64,000 nt of DNA from positions 1 to 64,000 of the forward strand of contig UQOY01000004.1 of assembly GCA_900542825.1 (NCBI GenBank), read 5' to 3'. This DNA is from an uncultured Collinsella sp. (GTDB taxonomy: Bacteria; Actinomycetota; Coriobacteriia; Coriobacteriales; Coriobacteriaceae). Under the pieces are notes generated by a model. The model was not told the origin of the DNA and ran no database searches. It saw only the letters and a program-made list of their open reading frames with translations. Below are positions 1-8,253 of the stretch, in pieces; the first letter of the stretch is position 1; each line of letters starts with the position of its first letter. Both the position numbers and the translations under genes were made by a program.

Positions 1-58
1 GCATGTGTTAGGCGCGCCGCCAGCGTTCATCCTGAGCCAGGATCGAACTCTCCGTCCA
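1..58 (-). rRNA. rrs: 16S ribosomal RNA, 5' end only
   Basis: Read on the minus strand, this edge carries the universal bacterial 16S start: the 27F primer region (AGAGTTCGATCCTGGCTCAG) at 32-51, followed by GATGAACGCTGGCGGCGCG. The gene runs out of the window to the left. The mature 5' end is placed near 58 by counting back from E. coli position 8, so it is approximate. GGATGAACGCTGGCGGCGCGC suits an actinobacterial 16S. Confidence 0.95.
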
Positions 59-544
59 AAATATTCTGGGCTTCGAGCCCGTCCGGTCCTCTCAGTTCAT
101 CGCTGATCGGTTCCGTTCGATTCATATGGTTTTAGTATAGGAAAAGGAATTTCTCGGGGCCGCCTCTCGGCGGCCTTGCGAAAAACAAATCCAAGTTAGA
201 CCATTTCAAATGGTTCGATGTCTGCCCGGATGCGACACTCGGAAGTGTCCATCCTCGCAGTATCCGGTTCTCAAGGTGCACGCCTGCGCGGCTCATCCGG
301 TCGAACCGGGCCGCGCGGCAAGGAGATATATTGCCAGACCGCGAAGCGATGTGGGACGTCAATTCCACACTTCACAAGTCCTACACAATATGTGGCTTTC
401 TATATAGGAAGTAGAAAGTCATGTGCAGCAAGACCGCACGTATCAGATGATGACCCTTTGGTTCAGGAATATATAGAGATCGGTCACCTGTAAGGATTTA
501 TCTACCCGCGCTTTTAGCAATGTAAACCGCGCTTTAGATAAATA
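59..544 (-). promoter_or_regulatory. rrn leader and upstream region (no gene)
   Basis: I see no convincing coding sequence in this stretch. It lies upstream of the rRNA operon and must hold its promoters and leader. On the minus strand a TATACT hexamer is at 134-139, and a GC-rich dyad (GGCCGCC/GGCGGCC) is at about 160-177. An AT-rich patch with TATATC-like and TTGACG-like elements lies further upstream (about 330-365). None is spaced well enough to name a promoter with confidence. Confidence 0.35.
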
Positions 545-576
545 GAGGGAGCGCCGCGTACAACGCGACACTCCCC
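545..576 (-). terminator. Intrinsic terminator of infC-rpmI-rplT
   Basis: Just after the rplT stop (minus strand) the RNA can form a 13-bp stem, including G-U pairs, around a 3-nt loop. The arms are 547-559 and 563-575. A U-rich tail (TCTATTTATCT) follows. It closes the ribosomal protein operon. Confidence 0.8.
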
Positions 577-596
577 TAGCGATTCAAGAGAATCTA

Positions 597-956
597 TTAG
601 GCCTCGAGAGCCTTCTTGGCAATAGCAGCCAGCTCGTTGAAGGACTCGATGTCCTCGTAAGCCATCTGGGCCAGGACCTTGCGGTCGAGCTCGATACCGG
701 CAACCTTCAGGCCGTGCATGAACTGAGAATAAGAAATGTCGTTCAGGCGAGCGGCGGCGTTGATACGGGTGATCCAGAGAGAGCGGATCTCGCGCTTCTT
801 GTTGCGGCGATCACGATACTGATACTGCAGGGAGTGCTGGACCTGCTCTTTAGCATGCTTGTAAGTACGCGAAGCGGCACCGTAGTAACCCTTCGCACGG
901 TGCATAACGGTACGGCGCTTCTTCTTGGCGGCAACAGCGCGCTTAATACGTGCCAT
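597..956 (-). CDS. rplT: 50S ribosomal protein L20
   Basis: This 119-residue basic protein of the large ribosomal subunit binds 23S rRNA early in assembly. The N-terminus (ARIKRAVAAKKKRR), the central RDRRNKKREIRSLWI block and the C-terminal LDRKVLAQMAY segment are typical of L20, and the length is normal. The start has GGAGTTGA upstream. It is the last gene of infC-rpmI-rplT, 46 bp after rpmI, and is followed by a strong terminator. In many bacteria L20 represses this operon through its leader; I cannot identify such a leader here with certainty. Confidence 0.98.
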   Translation of the reverse strand: MARIKRAVAAKKKRRTVMHRAKGYYGAASRTYKHAKEQVQHSLQYQYRDRRNKKREIRSLWITRINAAARLNDISYSQFMHGLKVAGIELDRKVLAQMAYEDIESFNELAAIAKKALEA

Positions 957-1002
957 GTTCTATCAACTCCTAGACGGTTAAACAAAAAACGGGAACGCGA
1001 AC

Positions 1003-1194
1003 TTAGGCGAGACGCGACTTGATGACCTTGCGGTCGGCAGCGGCGATCTCGGTCTCCTGACGGAAGCCACGCTTACGCTTGGTGGACTTCTTGCTCAGGA
1101 TGTGGCTCTTGAAAGCCTTGGCGCGCATAAGCTTGCCGGTACCAGTCTTGCGGAAACGCTTCTTGGTGCCGCTGTGGGACTTCATCTTAGGCAT
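1003..1194 (-). CDS. rpmI: 50S ribosomal protein L35
   Basis: A 63-residue, very basic large-subunit protein. It opens MPKMKSHSGTKKRFR, the L35 signature, and continues with the KRKRGFRQ block. A GGAG ribosome site precedes the ATG. It sits between infC (32 bp upstream) and rplT, the conserved order of this translation operon in bacteria. Nothing is unusual about it. Confidence 0.97.
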   Translation of the reverse strand: MPKMKSHSGTKKRFRKTGTGKLMRAKAFKSHILSKKSTKRKRGFRQETEIAAADRKVIKSRLA

Positions 1195-1226
1195 GAAATA
1201 CTCCTTAATCGGTTACAGAACACTAG

Positions 1227-1781
1227 TTACTTGGTATCGCTTGCCGCTTTATCCTCATCAAAGGCGCCCTTAATCGGGGCGAGCAGCATAAGCATGTTAC
1301 GGCCTTCCATCTTAGGCTTGGACTCGACCGTAGCGTAAGGCTTGAGATCCTCGGCGAGGCGCTCGAGAACGTTAAGGCCCTGCTCCGGGTGAGCCATCTC
1401 ACGGCCGCGGAACATGATGGTGATCTTAACGCGTGCGCCCTTCTTGAGGAAGCGCAGAACGTGGCCCTTCTTGGTCTCGTAATCGCCAACGTCAATCTTG
1501 GGTCGGAACTTCATTTCCTTGACCTCGACCTTGGACTGGTTCTTACGAGCGGCCTTGGCCTTCATGGCCTGCTGGTACTTGAACTTACCGTAGTCCATGA
1601 CCTTGCAGACCGGCGGCTCCGCGTTGGGAGCGATCTCGACCAGGTCGAGACCCTGATCGTCGGCGACGCGCTGGGCATCGCGGATGGCGAACAGGCCGAG
1701 CTGAGAGCCATCGACGCCAATCAAACGGCACGAAGATGCAGTGATCTCGTCGTTGATGCGGGTGTCATCAGACTTAGCTAT
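1227..1781 (-). CDS. infC: Translation initiation factor IF-3 (probable AUA start)
   Basis: IF-3 binds the 30S subunit, blocks 50S joining and proofreads the initiator tRNA and start codon. The protein has the IF-3N domain (RINDEITASSCRLIGVDG) and the IF-3C domain (VKEMKFRPKIDVGDYETKKG). The first in-frame ATG (1796) overlaps the strong ribosome site GGAGGTAGGG, so it is unlikely to be used. The codon at proper spacing after that site is ATA at 1781, giving a protein that begins (M)AKSDDTRINDE, as IF-3 proteins normally do. E. coli infC starts with AUU as an autoregulatory device, so a rare start codon fits. This start is inferred; automated annotation may place it at 1796. Confidence 0.93.
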   Translation of the reverse strand: MAKSDDTRINDEITASSCRLIGVDGSQLGLFAIRDAQRVADDQGLDLVEIAPNAEPPVCKVMDYGKFKYQQAMKAKAARKNQSKVEVKEMKFRPKIDVGDYETKKGHVLRFLKKGARVKITIMFRGREMAHPEQGLNVLERLAEDLKPYATVESKPKMEGRNMLMLLAPIKGAFDEDKAASDTK

Positions 1782-1796
1782 TTTCCCTACCTCCAT

Positions 1797-2002
1797 TCAT
1801 AAAAAAATAACCCAGCGCTTTTCAGCAACCAGGTCGTACACATAGACATCCTCAATTTGAGGAAGGGAATCTAAGTTGTATGACCAGTCAGCTGCTCATT
1901 GGCGCCAAAAGGTGGGAGCCCTCGGGTTCCTCTTTAGGGCATTGCGGGAACAACGCCTTGCGAATAATAACACGTACAGCGCGTTATCACATTACGTACA
2001 CG
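1797..2002. other. Intergenic region upstream of infC
   Basis: No gene is supported here. The stretch holds the infC promoter and leader, read on the minus strand. A small perfect dyad CCTCAATTTGAGG lies at about 1850-1862. I cannot assign promoter hexamers with confidence. Confidence 0.4.
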
Positions 2003-2026
2003 AAAAAGGAGGTCTTGACCCCCTTG
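2003..2026 (-). terminator. Degenerate duplicate of the tRNA-Leu terminator
   Basis: On the minus strand AGGGGGTCAAGACCTCCTTTTT repeats, with substitutions, the terminator that follows the intact tRNA-Leu at 2185-2209. It lies downstream of the truncated tRNA copy, at nearly the same distance as in the intact copy. Confidence 0.6.
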
Positions 2027-2043
2027 AAGCGCAGGTGCATGTA

Positions 2044-2100
2044 CGGTGCCCGAGGCGAGACTCGAAGAGCCTTCGCTTCGCGAAGCCCCGGGCTTCGGGC
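2044..2100 (-). pseudogene. Truncated tRNA-Leu remnant
   Basis: Minus-strand reading keeps the 5' acceptor strand (GCCCGA) and about 22 nt of the 3' end (T-arm half plus acceptor strand) identical to the intact tRNA-Leu at 2228-2314. The D arm, anticodon arm and most of the variable arm are gone, and the terminal CCA reads CCG. It can still fold into an acceptor-stem hairpin but cannot act as a tRNA. The downstream flank (TACATGCA then the terminator) is also shared, so the unit looks like a collapsed tandem duplication or the scar of an event at the tRNA 3' end. Confidence 0.75.
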
Positions 2101-2127
2101 ACATGGCGCCCTCGCCACGCTCCGCTA

Positions 2128-2150
2128 CAAACAGGCCACAGGCCTGTTTG
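2128..2150. repeat. Perfect small inverted repeat
   Basis: CAAACAGGCC, 3 nt, GGCCTGTTTG: a perfect dyad with 10-bp arms. It lies in the spacer between the truncated and intact tRNA-Leu copies. Function unknown. Confidence 0.6.
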
Positions 2151-2184
2151 CTTAACGCTCCGCGCGCTCACGCGAGTTCGGCAC

Positions 2185-2209
2185 AAAAAAGGGGGCCTTG
2201 ACCCCCTTG
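2185..2209 (-). terminator. Intrinsic terminator of tRNA-Leu
   Basis: On the minus strand, GGGGG/CCCCC arms close a short loop and are followed by six U residues. The site lies about 20 nt after the tRNA 3' end. Confidence 0.8.
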
Positions 2210-2227
2210 AACGCTCACTTGCATGTA

Positions 2228-2314
2228 TGGTGCCCGAGGCGAGACTCGAACTCGCACGTTGTTGCCAACGGTGGATTTTGAGTCCACTGCGTCTGCCAAT
2301 TCCGCCACTCGGGC
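2228..2314 (-). tRNA. tRNA-Leu (anticodon CAA)
   Basis: An 87-nt class II tRNA on the minus strand. The 7-bp acceptor stem is GCCCGAG/CTCGGGC with a G/C extension, and CCA is encoded. The anticodon loop reads CTCAAAA, so anticodon CAA decodes UUG. The long variable arm (CGTTGGCAACAACG) and the T-arm GTTCGAGTC are intact. Confidence 0.95.
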
Positions 2315-2353
2315 ACGTAATGCGTGAGTTAGTTTATCACAGCTTTCTGTTGA

Positions 2354-3787
2354 TTAGTCCGAAAATGGTACTTCGAGCATTTCGATAAGTTCGACCGAGC
2401 GGAGCATCTCGCGCCGGCGGCACCCGCGACCGTCGACCGAGGCTTCGCCCATCTGGTTGTCATAGGGATCCTCGCGCATACCGACATAGACTGGTTCAAG
2501 CCCTGCCTGGAACCGCCTGTTTGCCACCATGCGCCACGGATCGAGGTTGCCAAAGTAGTGGCGGCGGCGCCACTCCTCCCCCATCCTGCGTGCCGAGGAA
2601 CCAAACGATACGTCGGCGTTAAGCCAACCGGTCTGTGGCGTATAGAACTCAGCCCAATCGTGCGGCCCCACCGAATCGGGCGCAACATACAGGCCGCTCT
2701 GCCAACGGGCAGGAACGCCCGCAATGCGGCACATGGTGATAAACGTGAGCGCCATAACGCCACAATCGCCGCGGAGCGAGTGTGCACAGTCATCGGCAAT
2801 AGATCCCAAAAGCAGGTACGGTGGCTGATAGCGATAGTCGATATGCTGTGTCAGGTAATCATAGATAGCACGAGCGCGGTCGAGCTGATCCTCGAGGCCA
2901 TCAACGACTCGCTCGGTCAATTGCTGCAGATACGGCGTGAATGCAATGTGCGGACGGTCCTCGGAAATATCTTCGGGCAATGGCGCGTCCATACACGGAT
3001 GCGCCGGAAGCGCACCCCCATGGATATCGCAATAGGCGGCATCGATGTGATAGCGATAGGTCACCGAGAATGAATGTTCAGTCGAAGATGTCCAAGAGGC
3101 AGTACGAGCCGAGGCGCTCGCAGGGGCAATGGCCCCCTCCGACGTCATATCGAGAACCTCGATATGAGACTGTTGACGACAGGCGGCGGCAACGGGTAGC
3201 CACGCGCGAACAGCCTCTCCCTCCAGAGCCCCGGGTACAGACACAGATGCCTTAAGCGTGATGACGCGAGTCAACCCGTTTTGCGACTCCATCTCCCTGA
3301 GCATCTGGTTACGCAGCGCTATGCCGTCCGTAGAATCGGGACGCAGGCCCGGAACCTCCTTGGGGTACACGCGAAGCGAATCGAGGAAGTTGTCGAGAAC
3401 AAACAGCTCGCCATCGATAAAGCGCCAGTCAATACGATTGCGATTAATCAGGTCATCGAACTGCTCTTCGGTAAACTCAGGCCACTCCTCGCGAATCATC
3501 GCAATGGCCCGATCACGCGACACCGAAAAATGAAGCGGCGTCTCGAGCATGCGATACCGCTCGGCGCGAACACAAGCAGCCAGCGAAGGCTCAGGGTTCT
3601 GCTCCAAAAGACGATCGCAGGCAGCAACAGCCTGCGTCAAATACCCGGCATCCTTAAGACGAAGAATCTCGGGCGGCAGTCCAACATCGAGATGACGAAA
3701 GTCATCACAGCAAACATCAACAGAGCAACCAACAGGACCCTCGTCAATAACCTTCCCATCCGAAGGCAGTACATTAATAACAGCCAT
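2354..3787 (-). CDS. Transglutaminase-like domain protein
   Basis: A 477-residue protein whose C-terminal half has the papain-like transglutaminase core. The nucleophile is in RGDCGVMALTFI, the histidine in GPHDWAEFY and the aspartate in WLNADVSFG, in the usual order. Bacterial members are often peptidases or amidases, and substrates are seldom known. The N-terminal part (about residues 1-200) matches nothing I recognise. I chose the ATG at 3787 because GGAG sits 7 nt upstream; the open frame continues to 3928 without a ribosome site. I see no clear signal peptide from this start, so it is probably cytoplasmic. It appears to be a single-gene unit. Confidence 0.8.
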   Translation of the reverse strand: MAVINVLPSDGKVIDEGPVGCSVDVCCDDFRHLDVGLPPEILRLKDAGYLTQAVAACDRLLEQNPEPSLAACVRAERYRMLETPLHFSVSRDRAIAMIREEWPEFTEEQFDDLINRNRIDWRFIDGELFVLDNFLDSLRVYPKEVPGLRPDSTDGIALRNQMLREMESQNGLTRVITLKASVSVPGALEGEAVRAWLPVAAACRQQSHIEVLDMTSEGAIAPASASARTASWTSSTEHSFSVTYRYHIDAAYCDIHGGALPAHPCMDAPLPEDISEDRPHIAFTPYLQQLTERVVDGLEDQLDRARAIYDYLTQHIDYRYQPPYLLLGSIADDCAHSLRGDCGVMALTFITMCRIAGVPARWQSGLYVAPDSVGPHDWAEFYTPQTGWLNADVSFGSSARRMGEEWRRRHYFGNLDPWRMVANRRFQAGLEPVYVGMREDPYDNQMGEASVDGRGCRRREMLRSVELIEMLEVPFSD

Positions 3788-3929
3788 ACCAAAACTCCAA
3801 GTCACTAGAACGCTTGAAGCCCATTGTAGCGAGATAAAAAGGAAAGCCCCAATAAAGGAGCTCTCAATACCGATAAACGGTACCTCTAAAAATGAATTCA
3901 GCCCAGTAACCCTGTAGCGAGTTAACAAA

Positions 3930-4023
3930 GGAGGCCCCGTTTCCCCGGAGCTGATTCCGTCGCGCGACTTCTGGCGAAGCCAGGTGAGCGCGAGGGAAAC
4001 AGCGTAGGGGAAACGGGGCCTCC
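3930..4023 (-). terminator. Long structured hairpin downstream of fba
   Basis: A perfect 17-bp inverted repeat (3930-3946 with 4007-4023) encloses about 60 nt. The loop itself holds a CTGGC-GAA-GCCAG hairpin and a TCGCGC/GCGCGA pairing. The element starts 22 nt after the fba stop and probably ends or stabilises the fba transcript. The U-run is weak (CCTCCTTTGTT). It is longer than an ordinary terminator. Confidence 0.6.
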
Positions 4024-4045
4024 GGCGGGAAAGTTAAACCGCTAC

Positions 4046-4912
4046 TTACGCCTTGTTGACGGAGCCAAACTCCTCCATGAGCTCCTTGGTGCGGGCAACG
4101 ATGTTGTCGCGACCAGGCTTGAGGAGCTTGCGGGGGTCGAAGCCCTTGCCCTGCTGATCCTTGCCAGCCTCGATGTACTCGCGGACGCCCTTGGCGAAGA
4201 CGAGCTGCAGGTCGGTGTTGACGTTGATCTTGGAAATGCCCAGGGAGATGGCCTTCTTGATCTGATCCTCGGGGATGCCGGTGCCGCCGTGCAGAACGAG
4301 GGGCAGGTCGCCGGTCTGGGCCTTAATCTCGCCCAGACGCTCGAAAGACAGGCCAGCCCAGTCGGCAGGGTACACGCCGTGGATGTTGCCGATGCCGCAG
4401 GCGAGGAAGTCGACGCCCAGGTCAGCGATCTGCTTGCACTCAGCAGGATCAGCGAGCTCGCCGCTGGAGGTCACGCCGTCCTCGGTGCCGCCGATGCCGC
4501 CGACCTCGGCCTCGATGGACATGCCCTTGGAGTGGGCAAGCTCAACGAGCTCCTTGGTGCGGTCGAGGTTAAGCTGGAAGGTCTCCTCGTGAGAGCCGTC
4601 ATACATGATGGACGTGAAGCCGGCCTCGATGCACTTGAAGCAGTCCTCGTAAGAACCGTGATCGAGGTGAAGGGCGACGGGAACGGTAACGCCCGTGGCC
4701 TCGACGGCAGCCTTGACCATGTCGGCGCAGACCTTGAAACCGCCCATCCACTTAGCGGCACCAGCGGTGCACTGAAGGATCAGCGGAGACTTGGCCTCCT
4801 CGGCGGCCTGGAGAATAGCCAGGGTCCACTCGAGGTTGTTGGTGTTGAAGGCACCGAGACCGTACTTGCCGGCCTCGGCCTTCTTGAGCATGTCTGCTGC
4901 GTTGACGAGCAT
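4046..4912 (-). CDS. fba: Class II fructose-bisphosphate aldolase
   Basis: This zinc enzyme of central glycolysis cleaves fructose 1,6-bisphosphate into dihydroxyacetone phosphate and glyceraldehyde 3-phosphate, and runs in reverse in gluconeogenesis. The 288 residues include the zinc and active-site motif HLDHGSYEDC, the YDGSHEE block, the LHGGTG(I) phosphate loop and KINVNTD. The start at 4912 has a perfect AGGAGGT ribosome site and gives the usual MLVNAADMLKKA N-terminus; the open frame extends upstream without support. It stands alone between its hairpin (3930-4023) and the MBL hydrolase gene. Substrate could be tagatose-bisphosphate in related GatY proteins, but glycolytic aldolase is the likelier role. 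Confidence 0.93.
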   Translation of the reverse strand: MLVNAADMLKKAEAGKYGLGAFNTNNLEWTLAILQAAEEAKSPLILQCTAGAAKWMGGFKVCADMVKAAVEATGVTVPVALHLDHGSYEDCFKCIEAGFTSIMYDGSHEETFQLNLDRTKELVELAHSKGMSIEAEVGGIGGTEDGVTSSGELADPAECKQIADLGVDFLACGIGNIHGVYPADWAGLSFERLGEIKAQTGDLPLVLHGGTGIPEDQIKKAISLGISKINVNTDLQLVFAKGVREYIEAGKDQQGKGFDPRKLLKPGRDNIVARTKELMEEFGSVNKA

Positions 4913-5107
4913 AAAAGAAACCTCCTGTAAGGTTGCTCCGATAACGCCTGAAATTTTACCACGGTGTACCCGAGCATAAACGTTCGTTTGTTCACGAATA
5001 TCGTCCAAACAGACTTTTTTTGACCGTTTGCCCTACGGAATCGACCCGTTGGGGAAAAATAGCTTGACGTTTGGACGTTCCTCGTGCTTTGGAAGCTGGC
5101 TATAAAG

Positions 5108-5791
5108 CTACACCTGCATGAAAGGGTTCTGCATGCGCTCGCGTTCCATGGTGGTCGAATCGCCATGGCCGGTTAGGCAAACGGTATCGGGCGGGAGAAG
5201 CCGGGCGAGCTTGGAGAGCGAGCGCAGAATCGCCGCCTCGTCTCCTCCAGAAAGATCGGTGCGGCCGTGCCCGCCGGGAAAGAGCGTGTCCCCCACGAAA
5301 GCAATATTTCCCTGCTCTGTTGCGGCGAAAAGAACGATGCCGCCCGGCGTATGCCCAGGCACCTCGATAACCTGCAGACAAATGTCGCCTAGCTCAATGG
5401 TATCGCCCTCGGCAAGCAGCCGCGTCGGCTCGCCTGGATCGGGCGTCTCGATGCCCCACATCGCTCGCTGCTCCTCGATATTCGCATGCGGCACAGCCGC
5501 ATCTTTGCCGCACAGCTCGTACAGGGCGTCAGCGCCAACGGCGGCACGAACTCCAGCGACACCGCCAACATGGTCGGCATGACCATGCGTACAAACGGAG
5601 CCGAGCACATGCACATCAGGGCGTTCGGCTCGGATATGCGCAACGAGGCTTTCGCCTTCCCAAGCGGGGTCGATAATCAAGCATTCACCACTCGAAATAA
5701 CGGCATAACTGTTGGTCTGGATAGGGCCGTTTACAAGCGCCTCAATCGAAGCCGTACCCTGAGGGGTTAAGTCCAAAGCCGCAGCGTCCAT
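5108..5791 (-). CDS. MBL-fold metallohydrolase (glyoxalase II-like)
   Basis: A 227-residue metallo-beta-lactamase-fold hydrolase. The metal motif CTHGHADHVGG, the PGHTPGG segment, GDTLFPGGHGRTD and the final LTGHGD supply the binuclear-metal ligands expected in the YcbL/glyoxalase II branch, which hydrolyses thioesters such as S-lactoylglutathione or related adducts. It is shorter than true glyoxalase II. The real substrate is unknown. GGAGG precedes the start. It lies on the same strand after rel (87 bp gap) and may be cotranscribed with it. Confidence 0.85.
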   Translation of the reverse strand: MDAAALDLTPQGTASIEALVNGPIQTNSYAVISSGECLIIDPAWEGESLVAHIRAERPDVHVLGSVCTHGHADHVGGVAGVRAAVGADALYELCGKDAAVPHANIEEQRAMWGIETPDPGEPTRLLAEGDTIELGDICLQVIEVPGHTPGGIVLFAATEQGNIAFVGDTLFPGGHGRTDLSGGDEAAILRSLSKLARLLPPDTVCLTGHGDSTTMERERMQNPFMQV

Positions 5792-5877
5792 GCGTGCGCC
5801 CTCCTTCTATAAGCGTCGAGGCATCAATCGATGCCTCGAACGTAGCCAATATCATTACTGTCGCGCGCTCGTTACGC

Positions 5878-8238
5878 CTATACGCGACGCTTGAGCTGAG
5901 CCCCACCCTCGCCAGGCATCAAACGGCGTGCGTCATAGACCGAGTCGACGCTGCTAATGGATGCCAGTAGCGGATCCAGGCCGCTCGCATCCGAAATCTC
6001 GACCATAAAGCGCAGGGTTGCAATACCCTCGCGGTTAGTCGAGGTGGCGGCGGAAAGAATATTGCCGCCTGCATCGCCAATGGCGATGGTGACGTCTTTG
6101 AGCAGGCCCATGCGGTCCAGGCACTCGACCACAATCTCGACCTGGAAAAGCGTATCGGCAGCACCATCCCACTCTACGTCAATCATGCGCTCGGGATGTT
6201 CCATAAGGCCCTTGACGTTGGGGCAGTTGGCGCGATGCACCGAAACGCCACGACCGCGCGTGATGAAGCCGACGATGTCGTCGCCCGTCACGGGGTTGCA
6301 GCAATGAGCCAGACGGACCAGCAAGCCGCTGTTGCTCTCACCCTTGACGATAATGCCGTTACTGGCGCTCTTACCGCGCTTTTGCGGCTTGCGGTTGGAG
6401 CCGCGAGCGGGCTGCTTTACGACCTCGGCGATAGCCTCGGCCTTGGTGAGCTGTTCCTCGGGCTTGGGGTCCAAGATTTGCTCGACCTTATTGCCCACAG
6501 CGCGCGGGGCAACCTTACCCGCGCCAACGGCTGCAAACAGGTCCTCGAGCTGCTTGAAGTTAAACTGCTCCGCCACGGCGTTGAGCGCACGCGTGGATCG
6601 CGGCGTAGAGATGCCATACCCGCGCTTGCGCAGGTCCTTAGCCAGTATATCGCGGCCGGCAGCAGCGTCGTCGTCCTTGGTCGCGGCGGCGAAGTAACGG
6701 CGGATCTTTGACTTGGCGGAAGGCGTCTTGACGATCTTGAGCCAATCACGCGACGGCTTGGAGCTCTTGTTGGTCAGGATTTCGACACGATCGCCCGTCT
6801 TGATCTCGTGCGTGAGCGGGGCCACCGCACCGTTGATCTTGGCGCCGACGCAGTGGTTTCCGACCTCGGTGTGAACGGCATAGGCAAAGTCGAGCGGTGT
6901 AGAACCGGCACGAAGCGCCATGACCTCGCCCTTGGGCGTAAAGACGAAGATCTCCTGATCGAAGAGGTCGACCTTCAGCGAGTGCAGGTATTCCTTGGCG
7001 TCGGTGATCTCGTCAGACGCCGCCCAGTCGAGTGAGTGCTTGAGCCAGTTAATCTGATCGTCCAGACGCTGCGCATCGTTGGTCTTAGAGGCAGACGATC
7101 CGCCCGACTTCTTGTACAACCAGTGGGCGGCGATGCCGTACTCTGCCTGCTCGTGCATCTCGTAAGTTCGAATCTGAATCTCGAGCGGACGGGCAGTGGG
7201 ACCGATAACCGTCGTGTGAAGCGACTGGTAGTTATTGACCTTGGGCATGGCAATATAGTCTTTAAAACGACCGGGCATGGGATGCCACAAGGTATGCACG
7301 GCGCCAAGCGTGGAATAGCAATCACGTACCGAATGAGTGATGACGCGCAGCGCCACCAGGTCGTAAATCTCGGAGAACTCCTTGCCCTTGCGCTTCATCT
7401 TTTGATAGATGGACCAATAGTGCTTGGAACGACCGTTAATTTGAAAGTCCTCAAGACCAATGCGATTGAGCTCATCGGTGAGCGTCTTGATGGTCTCGGC
7501 CAAATAACGCTCGCGAACCTCGCGCGACTCGGCTACCATGCGCGCGATGCGCTGGTAGGCATCGGGCTCCAAGTAGAAGAAGGACAGGTCCTCGAGCTCC
7601 CACTTGATAGAGCTCATGCCCAGGCGGTCGGCCAGAGGCGCGTATACGTCCATGGTCTCGCGCGCCTTAAACAGACGGCGGTCCTCGCGCAGGGCGGCAA
7701 GCGTGCGCATGTTATGCAGGCGGTCGGCGAGCTTGACGATGATGACGCGAATGTCCTTGGACATGGCAAGGAACATCTTTCGCAGCGTAAGCGCCTGCTT
7801 CTCGTCCATGCTGTCAACTTCGATGTTGGTGAGCTTGGTCACGCCATCGACGAGCTCGGCCACCGTATCGCCAAACAGGCCGGAAACATCGGTAAGCGAG
7901 GTCTCGGTGTCCTCGACGGTATCGTGCAGCAACGCGGCGCACACCACGTCGCAGTCCATCTTGAGGTCTGACAGAATGATAGCCACCTCGACAGGATGGT
8001 TAATGTACATCTCGCCCGAGCGGCGCTTTTGGTTGCAGTGCTTCTCGGCAGCAAAGCAGTAGGCCTGCTCCACCTTGGAGAAGTCATCCTCATTCATATA
8101 TTTGAGGCACAGACGCTCCAGCTTGTCGTAGCTGTCCGCCATAATCTCGGGCGGCAGCTCATCGGCATGTTTATAGTGCTCCATCTCCGAAAAAGGCTGG
8201 AGGGTGGAATCATGGGCGGTACGGGCTGCGGCATCCAT
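5878..8238 (-). CDS. rel: Bifunctional (p)ppGpp synthetase/hydrolase
   Basis: This enzyme makes and degrades the stringent-response alarmone (p)ppGpp. In its 786 residues the HD hydrolase domain comes first (HDTVED at 105-110). The synthetase domain follows (RFKDYIAMPKVNNYQSLHTTV, LEIQIRTYEMHEQAEYGIAAHW), then TGS (about 430-490) and a C-terminal ACT domain (about 690-786). The RFKD form and intact HD motif mark the Gram-positive bifunctional Rel class. It follows the recJ-helicase fusion after 15 bp, so the two are probably cotranscribed, tying repair and starvation signalling at the transcript level. The ribosome site is purine-rich (GGGGAAGGGGACC). Confidence 0.95.
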   Translation of the reverse strand: MDAAARTAHDSTLQPFSEMEHYKHADELPPEIMADSYDKLERLCLKYMNEDDFSKVEQAYCFAAEKHCNQKRRSGEMYINHPVEVAIILSDLKMDCDVVCAALLHDTVEDTETSLTDVSGLFGDTVAELVDGVTKLTNIEVDSMDEKQALTLRKMFLAMSKDIRVIIVKLADRLHNMRTLAALREDRRLFKARETMDVYAPLADRLGMSSIKWELEDLSFFYLEPDAYQRIARMVAESREVRERYLAETIKTLTDELNRIGLEDFQINGRSKHYWSIYQKMKRKGKEFSEIYDLVALRVITHSVRDCYSTLGAVHTLWHPMPGRFKDYIAMPKVNNYQSLHTTVIGPTARPLEIQIRTYEMHEQAEYGIAAHWLYKKSGGSSASKTNDAQRLDDQINWLKHSLDWAASDEITDAKEYLHSLKVDLFDQEIFVFTPKGEVMALRAGSTPLDFAYAVHTEVGNHCVGAKINGAVAPLTHEIKTGDRVEILTNKSSKPSRDWLKIVKTPSAKSKIRRYFAAATKDDDAAAGRDILAKDLRKRGYGISTPRSTRALNAVAEQFNFKQLEDLFAAVGAGKVAPRAVGNKVEQILDPKPEEQLTKAEAIAEVVKQPARGSNRKPQKRGKSASNGIIVKGESNSGLLVRLAHCCNPVTGDDIVGFITRGRGVSVHRANCPNVKGLMEHPERMIDVEWDGAADTLFQVEIVVECLDRMGLLKDVTIAIGDAGGNILSAATSTNREGIATLRFMVEISDASGLDPLLASISSVDSVYDARRLMPGEGGAQLKRRV

Positions 8239-8253
8239 CGAGGTCCCCTTCCC

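Noticed and set aside
2044..2314. Integrated mobile element bounded by tRNA att sites
   Set aside because: The repeats are only about 190 bp apart and no integrase gene lies between or beside them, so no element is present now.
1876..2388. 170-residue plus-strand frame over the tRNA-Leu region
   Set aside because: It covers a tRNA, its duplicate and two terminators; the similarity within it comes from the duplication.
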